Shown: positions 8,062-16,995 of the stretch, piece by piece
Layout: every line of letters begins with the position of its first letter
How positions within the stretch are numbered: the stretch's first letter is position 1
Origin: an uncultured Bacilli bacterium
GTDB lineage: Bacteria; Bacillota_I; Bacilli_A; RF39; UBA660
Reading direction: 5' to 3'
Assembly (NCBI GenBank): GCA_944367495.1
Contig: CALVWP010000054.1
Span: 1 to 33,654, forward strand
Length of the DNA: 33,654 nucleotides
Position numbers and translations under genes: made by a program
The notes under the pieces: model-generated
What the model was told of the DNA's origin: nothing
Database searches by the model: none
Seen by the model: only the letters and a program-made list of their open reading frames with translations

Positions 8062-8757
8062 ATGGAAATTTTAAATGTGAAAAATTTGAGCAAAAAATTT
8101 GGTGAAGGTGAGAATGAGTTTTTTGCTTTAAACAGTATAAGTATGAAAGTTAATAAAGGCGAATTTGTGGCCATTGTTGGTAAAAGTGGTTCGGGTAAAA
8201 GTACTTTATTGAATTTGTTAGGAGGATTGGATACACCTAGTTTTGGCAACGTAATTATTAATAATCAAAATATTTATAAAATGTCTGATAAGGAACTTAC
8301 GGTTTTTAGAAGAAAAAATATAGGAATTGTTTTTCAATTTTATAATTTAGTTCCAGCACTGACAGTTAAAGAAAATATTTTATTGCCAGCTTTATTTGAT
8401 GGAAAGATAGTTAGTGATGACAAGTTTAACGATTTAATTAAATCGCTTGGAATTAAAGGTAAAGAAAAATTTTTTCCAAATGATTTATCTGGTGGACAGC
8501 AGCAGAGAGTGGCACTTGGAAGGGCACTTATAAACAAACCAAAGATATTATTAGCCGATGAACCAACTGGGAATTTAGATAGCCGGAGTAGTAATCAAAT
8601 TATGCGTCTTTTGGAGATGTATAATAAAAAATATAATCAGACAATTATTATGGTAACTCATGATATGACCTTAGCGCAGCGGGCTAGCCGAATAATTACA
8701 ATGAAGGATGGGAAAATAATAAAGGATGTTAAGCATCAGATATGTAAAAAAAAATAA
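8062..8757 (+). CDS. ABC transporter ATP-binding protein, MacB/LolD type
   Basis: This 231-residue ATPase has every ABC motif: Walker A GKSGSGKST (about 40-48), Q-loop Gln92, signature LSGGQQQR (142-149), Walker B ILLADE (162-167) with EPTGNLD, and the switch His200 in VTHD. The EPTGNLD form and a partner FtsX permease place it in the MacB/LolD/BceA group, which powers mechanotransmission or export of lipids, peptides or antibiotics at the membrane. I chose ATG 8062, preceded by GAGGTGA, over upstream in-frame codons. The gene overlaps the permease gene by 32 bases, so the two are translationally coupled. Confidence 0.93.
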   Translation: MEILNVKNLSKKFGEGENEFFALNSISMKVNKGEFVAIVGKSGSGKSTLLNLLGGLDTPSFGNVIINNQNIYKMSDKELTVFRRKNIGIVFQFYNLVPALTVKENILLPALFDGKIVSDDKFNDLIKSLGIKGKEKFFPNDLSGGQQQRVALGRALINKPKILLADEPTGNLDSRSSNQIMRLLEMYNKKYNQTIIMVTHDMTLAQRASRIITMKDGKIIKDVKHQICKKK

Positions 8758-10609
8758 AAAACAGGCATTTACCATAATTACTAGTATTATTTTAGCTAGT
8801 ATTTTGCTTTTTAGTGTGGGAATTTTGTTTTCATCTTTTAGAGAATATTTAATTAAGCAAACACTTAAAGAGGCTGATTTTCATGTTAGAATATCTGGAG
8901 ATTTAGAAGATATTTCTAAAAATAATATTGTGCGGATGAAACTAATAGATGGTGAATATTATATTAAGTTTAAAGATATTTTTAAAACTTATGACTTTAC
9001 TGATGAAATATGTGATACAAATATTTGTCAAAAAACAGTTTATAATTATAAGCTTTTATCTTTATATGGTATTGGTGAAAATAATTATTTATCTTTATTT
9101 AAAAATTTAATTATTTTGATTGTTTTTGTTTTAGCACTTTCGTCTTTTTTTATTATATATAATTCTTTTTCTTTAATTTTAAGTAAAAAACAGCATGATA
9201 TAGCTTTGTTTAAAGCGATCGGAAGCAGTAATTCAAATTTATATAAAATATTTTTTTTAGAAGGTGTAATTTATGCAGTGCTTGGTATAGGATTGGGTTT
9301 TGGTTTAAGTCTTTTAACAAGCTATAGCATAATTTATTTTATAAATAATATTTTAAGTGAAGTTTTTAGTGCAGAGCTTAGTTTATATATATATTTGCCT
9401 TTTGTTTTAATACCTTTAATTTTTATAGTTTTAATTATTTTTTTAGCTATAATATTTCCAATATTTAAGATAAAGAAATATAAAATGATGGAAGCGGTTA
9501 GAAAAGAAAATAATTATGAATTAAAAGGTGGGGTATTTAAAAGCTTTGTTTTAAATTATGCGTACGTTAATTATCAGCGAAATAAAAAAAAGTATAGAGG
9601 AATTATTATGTGTATATTTATATCAGCTTTACTTTTTAATAGTTTTATGAGATTTGGTGATTATACAGCTACAATAATTCAAAAATATGTTACTATACCT
9701 AAGTATGATGTGATGATTATCATGAACGATAGTAATATGCTTAAAAAGTTAGTAGATAAATTTAAACCAATAAAAAAAACAGTATACCGTTTTGGTTATA
9801 AAGATTTTAATGGTTATAAAGTGCTAGTGACTGATTTAGGCAAAAATGAAGTTATAAATAAGGTTCGGGAAATTAGTTTTGAGGACAAAGCTTTGATAAA
9901 AGATTCTAAACATTTTGATGATTTAGATAGTATTATTTTGGATGGAAAAAAAATAATGGTGAATCTTACTGAAAAAGTGCCATTTGGTTTTGAAAATGAA
10001 CTGTCAAGCAAACAGATTATACTTAATTTAGATAAAGCGCTTTTTGATGAAATTATTTTGGAATATGAAAACGCGGCTTTAATTAAAACAGATAAAAACA
10101 AAATAGATGAAATGATTAAGAGTTATGCTTTAGAAAATGATATTGATGTAAGTTATAACAATGTTAAGAAGTCTTTTGAACTTATAAATAGTTTTATTTT
10201 ATTAATTAAAATTTTTATTTATTTTTGTGTATTTATCACTTTGATTATTGCAATATGTGCAATATTTAATATTATGTCTGCTAGTATTCAATTTAGGAAA
10301 AGAGAATTTGCTAGTTTGAAAGTGCTGGGACTTGATAATTTTAAAATTAGTTTATGTTTATTTTTAGAAAGTTTAATTGTAGTTTTGAAAGGTATTTTTT
10401 ATGTTTTTCCATTTATTCTTTTGATTAGTAGTGGTCTTTATAAAAATATCGGTAATTATTTTCAAATAGATTTGGGAATAATGGATTATAAAATTTTTGT
10501 CTTTAGCTTTTTAATATGTTTTTGCGCTACAAATATTTGTATGAATTTGTCACATTTGAATTTATATAGAAAACCTTTAATTTTAAATATTAAAGGGGAA
10601 AATCTTTGA
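8726..10609 (+). CDS. FtsX-like ABC transporter permease
   Basis: This 627-residue permease partners the preceding ATPase. It starts with the family-typical basic stretch and first membrane helix (about 16-36). Two FtsX domains follow. The first covers about 130-250 with three helices. The second is at the C-terminus (about 485-615), again with three helices, and a further helix lies near 288-305. Extracellular loops of about 90 and 170 residues separate them; the first contains a cysteine pair in DEICDTNICQ. The architecture fits the large-loop FtsX exporters rather than FtsX of cell division. No two-component system is adjacent, which argues mildly against a Bce-type peptide resistance module. 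Substrate unknown. Confidence 0.87.
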   Translation: MLSIRYVKKNKKQAFTIITSIILASILLFSVGILFSSFREYLIKQTLKEADFHVRISGDLEDISKNNIVRMKLIDGEYYIKFKDIFKTYDFTDEICDTNICQKTVYNYKLLSLYGIGENNYLSLFKNLIILIVFVLALSSFFIIYNSFSLILSKKQHDIALFKAIGSSNSNLYKIFFLEGVIYAVLGIGLGFGLSLLTSYSIIYFINNILSEVFSAELSLYIYLPFVLIPLIFIVLIIFLAIIFPIFKIKKYKMMEAVRKENNYELKGGVFKSFVLNYAYVNYQRNKKKYRGIIMCIFISALLFNSFMRFGDYTATIIQKYVTIPKYDVMIIMNDSNMLKKLVDKFKPIKKTVYRFGYKDFNGYKVLVTDLGKNEVINKVREISFEDKALIKDSKHFDDLDSIILDGKKIMVNLTEKVPFGFENELSSKQIILNLDKALFDEIILEYENAALIKTDKNKIDEMIKSYALENDIDVSYNNVKKSFELINSFILLIKIFIYFCVFITLIIAICAIFNIMSASIQFRKREFASLKVLGLDNFKISLCLFLESLIVVLKGIFYVFPFILLISSGLYKNIGNYFQIDLGIMDYKIFVFSFLICFCATNICMNLSHLNLYRKPLILNIKGENL

Positions 10610-10676
10610 TTTAAAGATTAAATTACTTGCGATAACATATAATTATGTATATAATTAAATTGAGGATGTGATAGTT

Positions 10677-11765
10677 ATGCGTGTGGTTATTAGTGCAGGG
10701 GGGACGGGAGGTCATATTTATCCCGCTTTAGCAATTATTAATAAGATTAAAGAAAAAGAGCCAGATAGCGAGTTTTTATATATTGGTACGCATAATAGGA
10801 TGGAGAAAGATATCGTTCCTAAAAAAGGTATTCCTTTTAAACAAATTGAAATATATGGATTTAGTAAGAGTATTTTTAAAAATTTAAAAACGGTGAAATG
10901 TTTGTTTAAAGCATTTAGAAAGTGCCGTAAGATAATTAAAGAATTTAATCCAGATATTGTAATAGGTGTTGGGGGCTACGTGACGGTTCCAGTTGTAATT
11001 AGTGCGAAAAAGTTAGGTTATAAAACGTTTTTACATGAACAAAATTCACTACCAGGAAAATCGAATAAATTTTTAAGTAAATACTGCGATTTAATAGGCA
11101 TTTCTTTTGAATCTTCTTTGGCACATTTTCCAAAAGAGAAGGTGGTTTTTACAGGGAATCCTTGTAGTGAGGATGCAATGAAAGCTAAAGAATTAGTAAA
11201 ATCGACATTGGGGCTTTCAGCTTATAAAAAACTTGCATTAATTGTTATGGGGTCTTTAGGGGCTTCGCGGGTTAGTAAATATTTGGAAAGTGAACTACAA
11301 AAATTTAAAGGTCAAGACTATGAGGTTTTGTTTGTAACTGGTAAAGATTCTTATGAGGAAGTTACGAAGTGTAGTTATCCTGAAAATGTTAAAATTATTC
11401 CATTTTATGAGGGACTTGCTTCAGTTATGAAAAAAACTGATGTAATGGTATCTAGAGCTGGAGCTTCAACCCTTAGTGAGATTATCGCTTTAGAAGTTCC
11501 AAGTATTTTAATTCCTTCACCATTTGTAGCAAACAATCATCAATTTTTAAATGCTTTGGATTTGATTAAAAAAGATGCCGCTTTAATGATAGAGGAGAAG
11601 GATTTAACAGAAGGAATTTTATTTAAAACGGTTAATGATTTAATTAGTAATGATGAAAAAATAAAAAAAATCAAAAGTAATTTAAAAAGAATGCAGGTAA
11701 AAAATAGTGCGGATTTAATATATGAAAATATTAAGAAAGTGATTAATAATGGAACAGATAAGTAA
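10677..11765 (+). CDS. murG: UDP-GlcNAc:undecaprenyl-PP-MurNAc-pentapeptide GlcNAc transferase MurG
   Basis: MurG converts lipid I to lipid II at the cytoplasmic face of the membrane. The protein (362 residues) has the N-terminal GGTGGHIYPA motif (about 8-17), the GVGGYVTVP loop, HEQNSLPGKSN, and the C-terminal donor-site segments SRAGASTLSE and NNHQFLNA. All agree with the family and its usual length. I prefer ATG 10677 to the in-frame GTG 10668 because the GAGG site at 10662-10665 is too close to the GTG. It opens a murG-murB-divIB group in the usual division and cell wall context. Its end overlaps murB by 17 bases. Confidence 0.97.
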   Translation: MRVVISAGGTGGHIYPALAIINKIKEKEPDSEFLYIGTHNRMEKDIVPKKGIPFKQIEIYGFSKSIFKNLKTVKCLFKAFRKCRKIIKEFNPDIVIGVGGYVTVPVVISAKKLGYKTFLHEQNSLPGKSNKFLSKYCDLIGISFESSLAHFPKEKVVFTGNPCSEDAMKAKELVKSTLGLSAYKKLALIVMGSLGASRVSKYLESELQKFKGQDYEVLFVTGKDSYEEVTKCSYPENVKIIPFYEGLASVMKKTDVMVSRAGASTLSEIIALEVPSILIPSPFVANNHQFLNALDLIKKDAALMIEEKDLTEGILFKTVNDLISNDEKIKKIKSNLKRMQVKNSADLIYENIKKVINNGTDK

Positions 11766-12603
11766 AGCGCAAATTAAAAACTATACAACATATAAATTGG
11801 CTGGAACGGTTAATAAAATTTATTTTCCTTTAAATGTTTTAGAATTAAAATCTTTGATTAATAATTTGAAAAAGAAAAAAATTAAATATAAGATTTTAGG
11901 TAATGGTTCTAATTTGATTATTAGATCTTCTTATGATGGTGTTTTGATTAAGCTTAAAAATTTTGATAAACTAATTATTGATGGTAATATAGTTAGAGTA
12001 GAAAGTGGCTATTTACTTTCAAAGTTAGCTTTAAAATGTGCGAGTAGTGGACTTAGTGGTTTAGAATTTGCGGCATCTATTCCAGCAACGGTTGGTGGAG
12101 CTATTTATCAAAATGCAGGAGCTTATGGAAAAAAGATGGAAGATGTTGTTTTAGAAGTATTAGCTTTAGATGAATGTGGTAATTTGATTAAATTTAAACA
12201 AAATGATTTGAATTTTGGTTATCGTGATTCTATTTTCAAACATAAAAATTTAGTTATTTTAGAAGCTGTTTTAAAGCTTTCAGAAAAAGATTCTGAAAAT
12301 ATTTTAGATGAGATTAAAAAAAATATGGAAACAAGGAAAGAAAAACAACCTTTGGATTTCCCATCAGCTGGGTCAGTATTTAAAAATCCTTTTGGTGAAA
12401 GTGCGGGAAGGTTGATTGAGAAAGTAGGTCTTAAAGGTTACCATGTTGGTGATGCTATGGTGTCTTTAAAGCATGCAAATTTTATTTTGAATGTAGGAAA
12501 GGCTAGCGGCGATGATGTGATTAAACTAATTAAGATTATTCAAAATAAAGTTAAAGAAGAGACAGGAATTTCATTAGAACTTGAACAAGAAATATTAGAA
12601 TAA
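11749..12603 (+). CDS. murB: UDP-N-acetylenolpyruvoylglucosamine reductase MurB
   Basis: MurB is the FAD- and NADPH-dependent enzyme that reduces the enolpyruvyl group to give UDP-MurNAc. The 284-residue length and the motifs GNGSNL (51-56), PATVGGAIYQNAGAYG (about 112-127), the YR pair at 158-159 and the catalytic serine in FPSAGSVFKNP (Ser209) are clear. A C-terminal Glu in LELEQE supplies the second catalytic residue. It starts inside the end of murG and is followed 14 bases later by divIB. It lacks the extra loop and domain of type I MurB, so it is the type II form usual in Firmicutes. Confidence 0.97.
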   Translation: MEQISKAQIKNYTTYKLAGTVNKIYFPLNVLELKSLINNLKKKKIKYKILGNGSNLIIRSSYDGVLIKLKNFDKLIIDGNIVRVESGYLLSKLALKCASSGLSGLEFAASIPATVGGAIYQNAGAYGKKMEDVVLEVLALDECGNLIKFKQNDLNFGYRDSIFKHKNLVILEAVLKLSEKDSENILDEIKKNMETRKEKQPLDFPSAGSVFKNPFGESAGRLIEKVGLKGYHVGDAMVSLKHANFILNVGKASGDDVIKLIKIIQNKVKEETGISLELEQEILE

Positions 12604-12617
12604 AAAGGTGATATTCG

Positions 12618-13292
12618 ATGGTACGAAAGGTTAAGAAAAAAAGAAAAATTAAGGTTAAGAATTTATTGTTATTGTTTTTATTTGTAATAGCAATATTATT
12701 TGCTTTAGCTATGTTAACTGATGTTAAAATTAACAATATAGTGGTAAAAAACAATGAATTATATAGCGATTGGGAAATTATTGAAATAGCTGAGTTAGAT
12801 GATTATCCTAGTAGTTTGAAAACTCTTTCTTTGAGTATTGAAAAAAAATTAGAAAAAAATGTTTATATTAAAAAAGCTAAAGTAATAAGACCAAGTTTAA
12901 CTAAAGTAGTTATTGAAGTCGAAGAAAATTTACCTTTATTTTATTATTTACCTAAAGATAAAACCATTTTAACTGACGAGAGTGAAGTTGATGATAATTT
13001 TCCAGTACCAACAGTTATAAATTATGTTCCTGATAAGATTTATTCTAAGTTATTAAAAGCTATTTCTGAAGTGGATTATAATATAGTTAAAAGAATATCG
13101 GAAATTATGTATGATCCGAATGAAGTTGATGAAGGTAGATTTTATTTAACTATGAATGATGGTAATGGGGTTTATTTGACTTTAAATAAATTTACAAGAA
13201 TTGATAATTATTTAGATATAATTAAAGAATTTGATAATAAAAAAGGAATACTTTATTTAGATTCTGGAGAATATTTTGAGGTTAAAAGCTAA
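12618..13292 (+). CDS. divIB: Cell division protein DivIB/FtsQ
   Basis: This 224-residue bitopic protein has a short, very basic cytoplasmic tail (RKVKKKRKIKVK), one membrane helix (about 15-33) and an extracellular POTRA domain (about 36-105) starting at INNIVVKNNELYS and ending at PSLTKVVIEVEE. A beta domain follows with the ILTDESEVD turn seen in DivIB proteins. DivIB/FtsQ joins FtsL and DivIC at the septum and scaffolds septal wall synthesis. It is shorter than Bacillus DivIB, with a reduced C-terminal gamma region. Position between murB and ftsA supports the call. Confidence 0.88.
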   Translation: MVRKVKKKRKIKVKNLLLLFLFVIAILFALAMLTDVKINNIVVKNNELYSDWEIIEIAELDDYPSSLKTLSLSIEKKLEKNVYIKKAKVIRPSLTKVVIEVEENLPLFYYLPKDKTILTDESEVDDNFPVPTVINYVPDKIYSKLLKAISEVDYNIVKRISEIMYDPNEVDEGRFYLTMNDGNGVYLTLNKFTRIDNYLDIIKEFDNKKGILYLDSGEYFEVKS

Positions 13293-13350
13293 AATATTCT
13301 TTTTTGGAGGATGAATTTTGGTAAAAAAATCAATTTGGGTTTACATTTTC

Positions 13351-13379
13351 TTTTCAATAGGGTAAAATTATAGTATAAT
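13351..13379 (+). promoter_or_regulatory. Promoter of ftsA-ftsZ
   Basis: TTTTCA at 13351-13356 and a perfect TATAAT at 13374-13379 are 17 bases apart. They lie before the ftsA binding site AGGAGG at about 13394. A TTTACA at 13340 is too far from the -10. Confidence 0.55.
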
Positions 13380-13407
13380 TAATGATAGACCGTAGGAGGA
13401 TGATGTT

Positions 13408-14637
13408 ATGGAGCATGTTTATGCGAGCATTGATTTAGGTTCAGATGCTATTAAACTTGTGGTTTGTGAACTTTATCAAAATCATTTAAATTTACTTGCA
13501 GCTTGTTCAACATCTTCTAGGGGTATAAAAAAAGGATTAATAACTGATCCTGAATTAGCTAAAAAATCTGTTTTACTAGCTTTTAAGCAGGTAGAACAGA
13601 TGCTGGGGGTTAAGATTAAAAGAGTGATTGCTAATGTACCTAATCATCATGCAGATTACAAAATTATTAAAGGGGAAACTGAGATTTTAGGAGATTTGAT
13701 TACTCCAAAAGATATGATAAATACTTATAAAATTGGGATTAAGAAAAATTTACTTCCTAATGAGGAGTTTGTGACAGTGGTGCCAATTGATTTTAAAATC
13801 AATGGGAAGACAATAATGAAAAATCCAAAAGGTTTTCCAGGTAAGCATTTACTTGGAAGAGCGATGATGGTGACTACACCTAAAAAAAATGTATATTCAG
13901 TAGTTAGCATTATTGAGAGTTTAGGAATAGAGGTTGCCGATATTTCTACTAGTAGTATTGGTGATATAAATTGTTTTAGAAATGAAACGATAGATAAAAG
14001 TATAGGCTCAGTAATTAATATAGGTTCAGAGGTAACAGAAGTTTCTTTGTATAGTAAAGGTATTCCAGTAAGTACAAAAATTATTGGAGCTGGAGGAAAT
14101 GATATTGACAAAGATATCGCTTATATGTATAAAATAGATTTAGCAGAGGCTAGGAAAATTAAAGAAAGTTTTGCTCTCGCTCATAAAAGGAATGCTGATG
14201 TGACAGATATTTATGAGACAGTTAACAGCGATAATGTTAAGATTAAAATTAATCAGTCGGCAGTTTCAGAAGTAGTACAGTCACGTATAACCGAAATTTT
14301 ATCTTTAGCAAAAAATGAGTTAAATGACTTAACAAATAAGCCAATTCAGTATATAATAATAACTGGTGGAACTAGTAACATGCTCGATTTTGAATATTGT
14401 ATTGGTGATGTTTTACCAGCTATTGCTAGTAAAGGAACAGTAAAATTAGTAGGAGTTAGAAATAATAAATATAGTACAGCTATTGGTAATATTATTTATT
14501 TTCTAAATACATTAAAGTTAAAGGGCACGAATTATTCGATGCTTAGTGAAGATGAAATGGAACAGTTATCTTCACCTAGAGAAACTAACGATGATACAAT
14601 GCTAGGAAAAGTATTTGGTTACTTTTTTGGCGAATAG
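13408..14637 (+). CDS. ftsA: Cell division protein FtsA
   Basis: FtsA is the actin-like protein that tethers FtsZ to the membrane. The 409-residue sequence begins YASIDLGSDAIKLVV, the phosphate-1 motif. It continues with a 1C (SHS2) domain, a phosphate-2 segment near SVINIGSEVTEVSLY, and the adenosine motif IIITGGTSNM near 310-320. The C-terminal segment MLGKVFGYFFGE is an amphipathic helix fitting the membrane-targeting sequence. Binding site AGGAGG and ATG 13408 agree. ftsZ follows after 12 bases. Confidence 0.96.
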   Translation: MEHVYASIDLGSDAIKLVVCELYQNHLNLLAACSTSSRGIKKGLITDPELAKKSVLLAFKQVEQMLGVKIKRVIANVPNHHADYKIIKGETEILGDLITPKDMINTYKIGIKKNLLPNEEFVTVVPIDFKINGKTIMKNPKGFPGKHLLGRAMMVTTPKKNVYSVVSIIESLGIEVADISTSSIGDINCFRNETIDKSIGSVINIGSEVTEVSLYSKGIPVSTKIIGAGGNDIDKDIAYMYKIDLAEARKIKESFALAHKRNADVTDIYETVNSDNVKIKINQSAVSEVVQSRITEILSLAKNELNDLTNKPIQYIIITGGTSNMLDFEYCIGDVLPAIASKGTVKLVGVRNNKYSTAIGNIIYFLNTLKLKGTNYSMLSEDEMEQLSSPRETNDDTMLGKVFGYFFGE

Positions 14638-14649
14638 GAGGAAATTAAA

Positions 14650-15687
14650 ATGATGGGAATTGAAATGGATCAACTTGCAAAAATAAAAGTAATAGGTGTC
14701 GGGGGCGGCGGCTGTAATGCAGTAAACAGAATGATTGAGTCAGTGGAAGGTGTAGAGTTTATAGTAGCTAATACTGATTCACAGGTTTTGAATAATTCTT
14801 TAGCTGAAAATAAAATTCAAATTGGAGCAGAATTAACTCATGGTCTTGGAGCTGGAGCAAATCCACAAATTGGTAAAGAGGCAGCTTTAGAATCTAAAAC
14901 AGAGTTAGAAGAGGCTTTAAAAGGTGCAGATATGGTATTTATCACTTGTGGTATGGGTGGTGGAACTGGTACTGGTGCCGCTCCAGTTATTGCTGATATT
15001 GCCCAAAATTCAGGAGCTTTAACTATTGGTATTGTTACTAAACCATTTTCTTTTGAAGGTAAAAAAAGAATGAGTCAAGCACTAGAGGGTATTGAAGAGT
15101 TAAAAAAACACGTTGATACTTTAATTGTCGTACCAAACGATAGATTAAGAGAGATTATCGATAAATCTACACCACTTTTGGATTCATTTAAAGAAGTTGA
15201 TAATGTTCTTAGAAGAGGAGTTCAATCTATTTCTGATTTGATTGCTTGTCCAGGACTTATTAACTTGGATTTTGCCGATGTTAAAACAGTTATGGAGAAA
15301 CGTGGTAGTGCTTTAATTGGAATAGGTGCTGGCGTTGGTGAAGATAGAGCTATTGAAGCAGCTAATCAAGCAGTTTTAAGCCCACTTTTAGAAACTAGTA
15401 TTGATGGTGCAACTGATGCAATTATCAATGTTACTGGTGGACCAAATTTAACTTTATTTGAAGTTGAAGAAGCTGTGGAAGCTATTAGAAAGTCAGCTAA
15501 TACTGATATTAATACAATATTTGGAGCAGTAATTAACGAAAACTTTACTGATGAGTTAATTGTAACAGTTATTGCAACTGGTTTTGATCAACATAAAGAA
15601 AAAGAAGCAGAGGAAACTTCTATTCCTGGATTAGATGACGAAGATACAGTTATTCCAGCATTTTTAAGAAAACGTGGAAATTATTAA
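14650..15687 (+). CDS. ftsZ: Cell division GTPase FtsZ
   Basis: FtsZ is the tubulin-like GTPase of the Z ring. The 345-residue protein has the nucleotide-binding loop [12 protein letters not shown] (about 17-28), the tubulin signature GGGTGTGA (103-110) and the catalytic T7 loop NLDFADV (about 205-211). The C-terminal linker is very short (about 20 residues), then comes the conserved tail VIPAFLRKR that binds FtsA and SepF. The linker is shorter than in Bacillus subtilis. ATG 14650 sits after GGAGGAAA, and a terminator begins in the stop codon. Confidence 0.98.
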   Translation: MMGIEMDQLAKIKVIGVGGGGCNAVNRMIESVEGVEFIVANTDSQVLNNSLAENKIQIGAELTHGLGAGANPQIGKEAALESKTELEEALKGADMVFITCGMGGGTGTGAAPVIADIAQNSGALTIGIVTKPFSFEGKKRMSQALEGIEELKKHVDTLIVVPNDRLREIIDKSTPLLDSFKEVDNVLRRGVQSISDLIACPGLINLDFADVKTVMEKRGSALIGIGAGVGEDRAIEAANQAVLSPLLETSIDGATDAIINVTGGPNLTLFEVEEAVEAIRKSANTDINTIFGAVINENFTDELIVTVIATGFDQHKEKEAEETSIPGLDDEDTVIPAFLRKRGNY

Positions 15688-15714
15688 GCTTTCGGTTATA
15701 GAGAGCTTTTTTTT
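15686..15714 (+). terminator. Terminator of ftsA-ftsZ
   Basis: An 8-bp stem (15686-15693 with 15701-15708, one G-T pair), 7-base loop and T-rich tail. It begins inside the ftsZ stop codon. Confidence 0.75.
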
Positions 15715-15819
15715 GTTAAGATTCAAGGAAAAATTAAAAAAATGTCGTATATATAATATAGAGGCATACTTTGACAAAATAAGCGGATTAGATGTTTTAA
15801 AATAATTTTGGTGATTTTT

Positions 15820-16269
15820 ATGAAAAAATATTTTTTCCCAGTTATGGTTTCTTTAATTATTGGTATTAGTATGGCTTATTTTATTATAAAACAGTATGAA
15901 GGTATGCCTAGTTTAGCTGTTTCCAGCAATGCAGAAAGTTTATATTATATTCAAAGAGGTGTTTATTCTGATATAGAAAATATGGAAAATAATATGAAAG
16001 AGTTTACGGATTATATTTATAATGTTGAGGATAATGAGTATCATACTTATATTGGGATTACAACTAGTAAAGAAAATGCTTTGAAAATTCAAAACTATTA
16101 TAAATCTATTGGTTATGAGACGGTTTTAGTAGAAAAAATTACCGATAATAAAGAGTTTACAGATATATTAAAACAATATGACGAACTACTTAATAAAACG
16201 GAAGATAATGAGTCTATTAAGGTGATATGTAATCAAGTTTTAGCAAAATATGAGGAGTTGGTAAGTTGA
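15820..16269 (+). CDS. Membrane-anchored SPOR-like domain protein
   Basis: This 149-residue protein has one N-terminal membrane segment (about 4-23) and an outer domain. Part of it (about 39-110) resembles a SPOR domain: YYIQRGVYSD, then a spaced helix, a short YHTYIGITTSKENALKIQ strand-helix and an IGYETVLVEK strand. SPOR domains bind denuded septal peptidoglycan, which would suit a place between ftsZ and the mre genes. The match is by eye and weak in places. ATG 15820 with an upstream GGTGAT is preferred to the TTG and GTG codons just before. A TTGACA at 15771-15776 may be a promoter element but lacks a good -10. The end overlaps radC by four bases. Confidence 0.6.
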   Translation: MKKYFFPVMVSLIIGISMAYFIIKQYEGMPSLAVSSNAESLYYIQRGVYSDIENMENNMKEFTDYIYNVEDNEYHTYIGITTSKENALKIQNYYKSIGYETVLVEKITDNKEFTDILKQYDELLNKTEDNESIKVICNQVLAKYEELVS

Positions 16270-16946
16270 ATGTTAAAGTAAAGGATATGCCTCTTTTAGA
16301 AAGGCCGAGAGAAAGATTAATTAATTTTGGAGTGGAGAATTTATCTGATGAAGAACTTTTAGCACTTATTTTAAAAACCGGTTATAAAAATATGTCTGTT
16401 AAGGTTTTAGCTTCTTATATTTTAAGTAGTTTAGGTGGAATAGATAATTTAAAAAACGTCGATTATCATAGCATGAAGAAAATTAAAGGAATTGGAACGG
16501 CTAAAGCTTGTACTTTAGTAGCTTTATGTGAAATTAGTAAAAGAATGAATAGGAAAATAGCTTCACTTAATGGTATAAAGTTAAATACACCTTTAAAGAT
16601 TTTTGAATTTTATAAATATAAAGTTAATAAATGTCAAGAACAGTTTTATGTGATTTTTTTAGATGCGAGTAAAAAGGTAATTGAAGAAAAATTGTTATTT
16701 GTGGGAACAGTGAATTTTAGTTTAGTTCATCCGCGAGATATTTTTAAAAAAGCTTATTTACTTAATGCTTCTTCTATTATATGTGTGCATAATCATCCTT
16801 CTGGTGAAGTACGTCCAAGTTTGGAAGATATAAGGTTAACAAAAAAGCTTTTAGAAATTGGGAAACTTATGGAAATTAAAGTAATTGATCATGTTATTAT
16901 TGGGAAAGATAAATATTATAGTTTTTTAGAAAATGGACAAATGTAG
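16266..16946 (+). CDS. radC: RadC family protein (JAB1/MPN domain, UPF0758)
   Basis: This 226-residue protein has an N-terminal helix-hairpin-helix region (about 25-95; MKKIKGIGTAKA) and a C-terminal JAB/MPN metalloprotease-like fold with HNHPSGEVRPSLED. His175, His177 and Asp188 form the expected zinc site. RadC was named for DNA repair, but its true activity is uncertain. The start is TTG at 16266: the AGGAG site lies at the right distance upstream, and no in-frame ATG exists nearby (ATG 16270 is out of frame). Its position directly before mreC-mreD mirrors radC-mreB-mreC-mreD in Bacillus, but mreB is absent here. Confidence 0.93.
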   Translation: MNVKVKDMPLLERPRERLINFGVENLSDEELLALILKTGYKNMSVKVLASYILSSLGGIDNLKNVDYHSMKKIKGIGTAKACTLVALCEISKRMNRKIASLNGIKLNTPLKIFEFYKYKVNKCQEQFYVIFLDASKKVIEEKLLFVGTVNFSLVHPRDIFKKAYLLNASSIICVHNHPSGEVRPSLEDIRLTKKLLEIGKLMEIKVIDHVIIGKDKYYSFLENGQM

Positions 16947-16975
16947 TTGGCATAAATTTTAAAATGTATTATAAT
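16947..16975 (+). promoter_or_regulatory. Promoter of mreC-mreD
   Basis: TTGGCA at 16947-16952 and TATAAT at 16970-16975 have an exact 17-base spacer. They begin right at the end of radC. Confidence 0.75.
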
Positions 16976-16995
16976 TTTATTTAGGTGATGGGCTT

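Noticed and set aside
9814-10101. 95-residue minus-strand ORF inside the FtsX-type permease
   Set aside because: Shadow frame of a well-supported gene with an Ser-rich antisense product and no ribosome binding site.
13725-14111. 128-residue minus-strand ORF inside ftsA
   Set aside because: Shadow of a conserved gene; proline- and serine-rich low-complexity product without a start signal.
15751-15803. Promoter-like TTGACA (15771) and TATAAT-like text before the SPOR-like gene
   Set aside because: The TTGACA lacks a good -10 at 16-18 bases and the TATAAT-like run lies upstream of it, so no pair was annotated.
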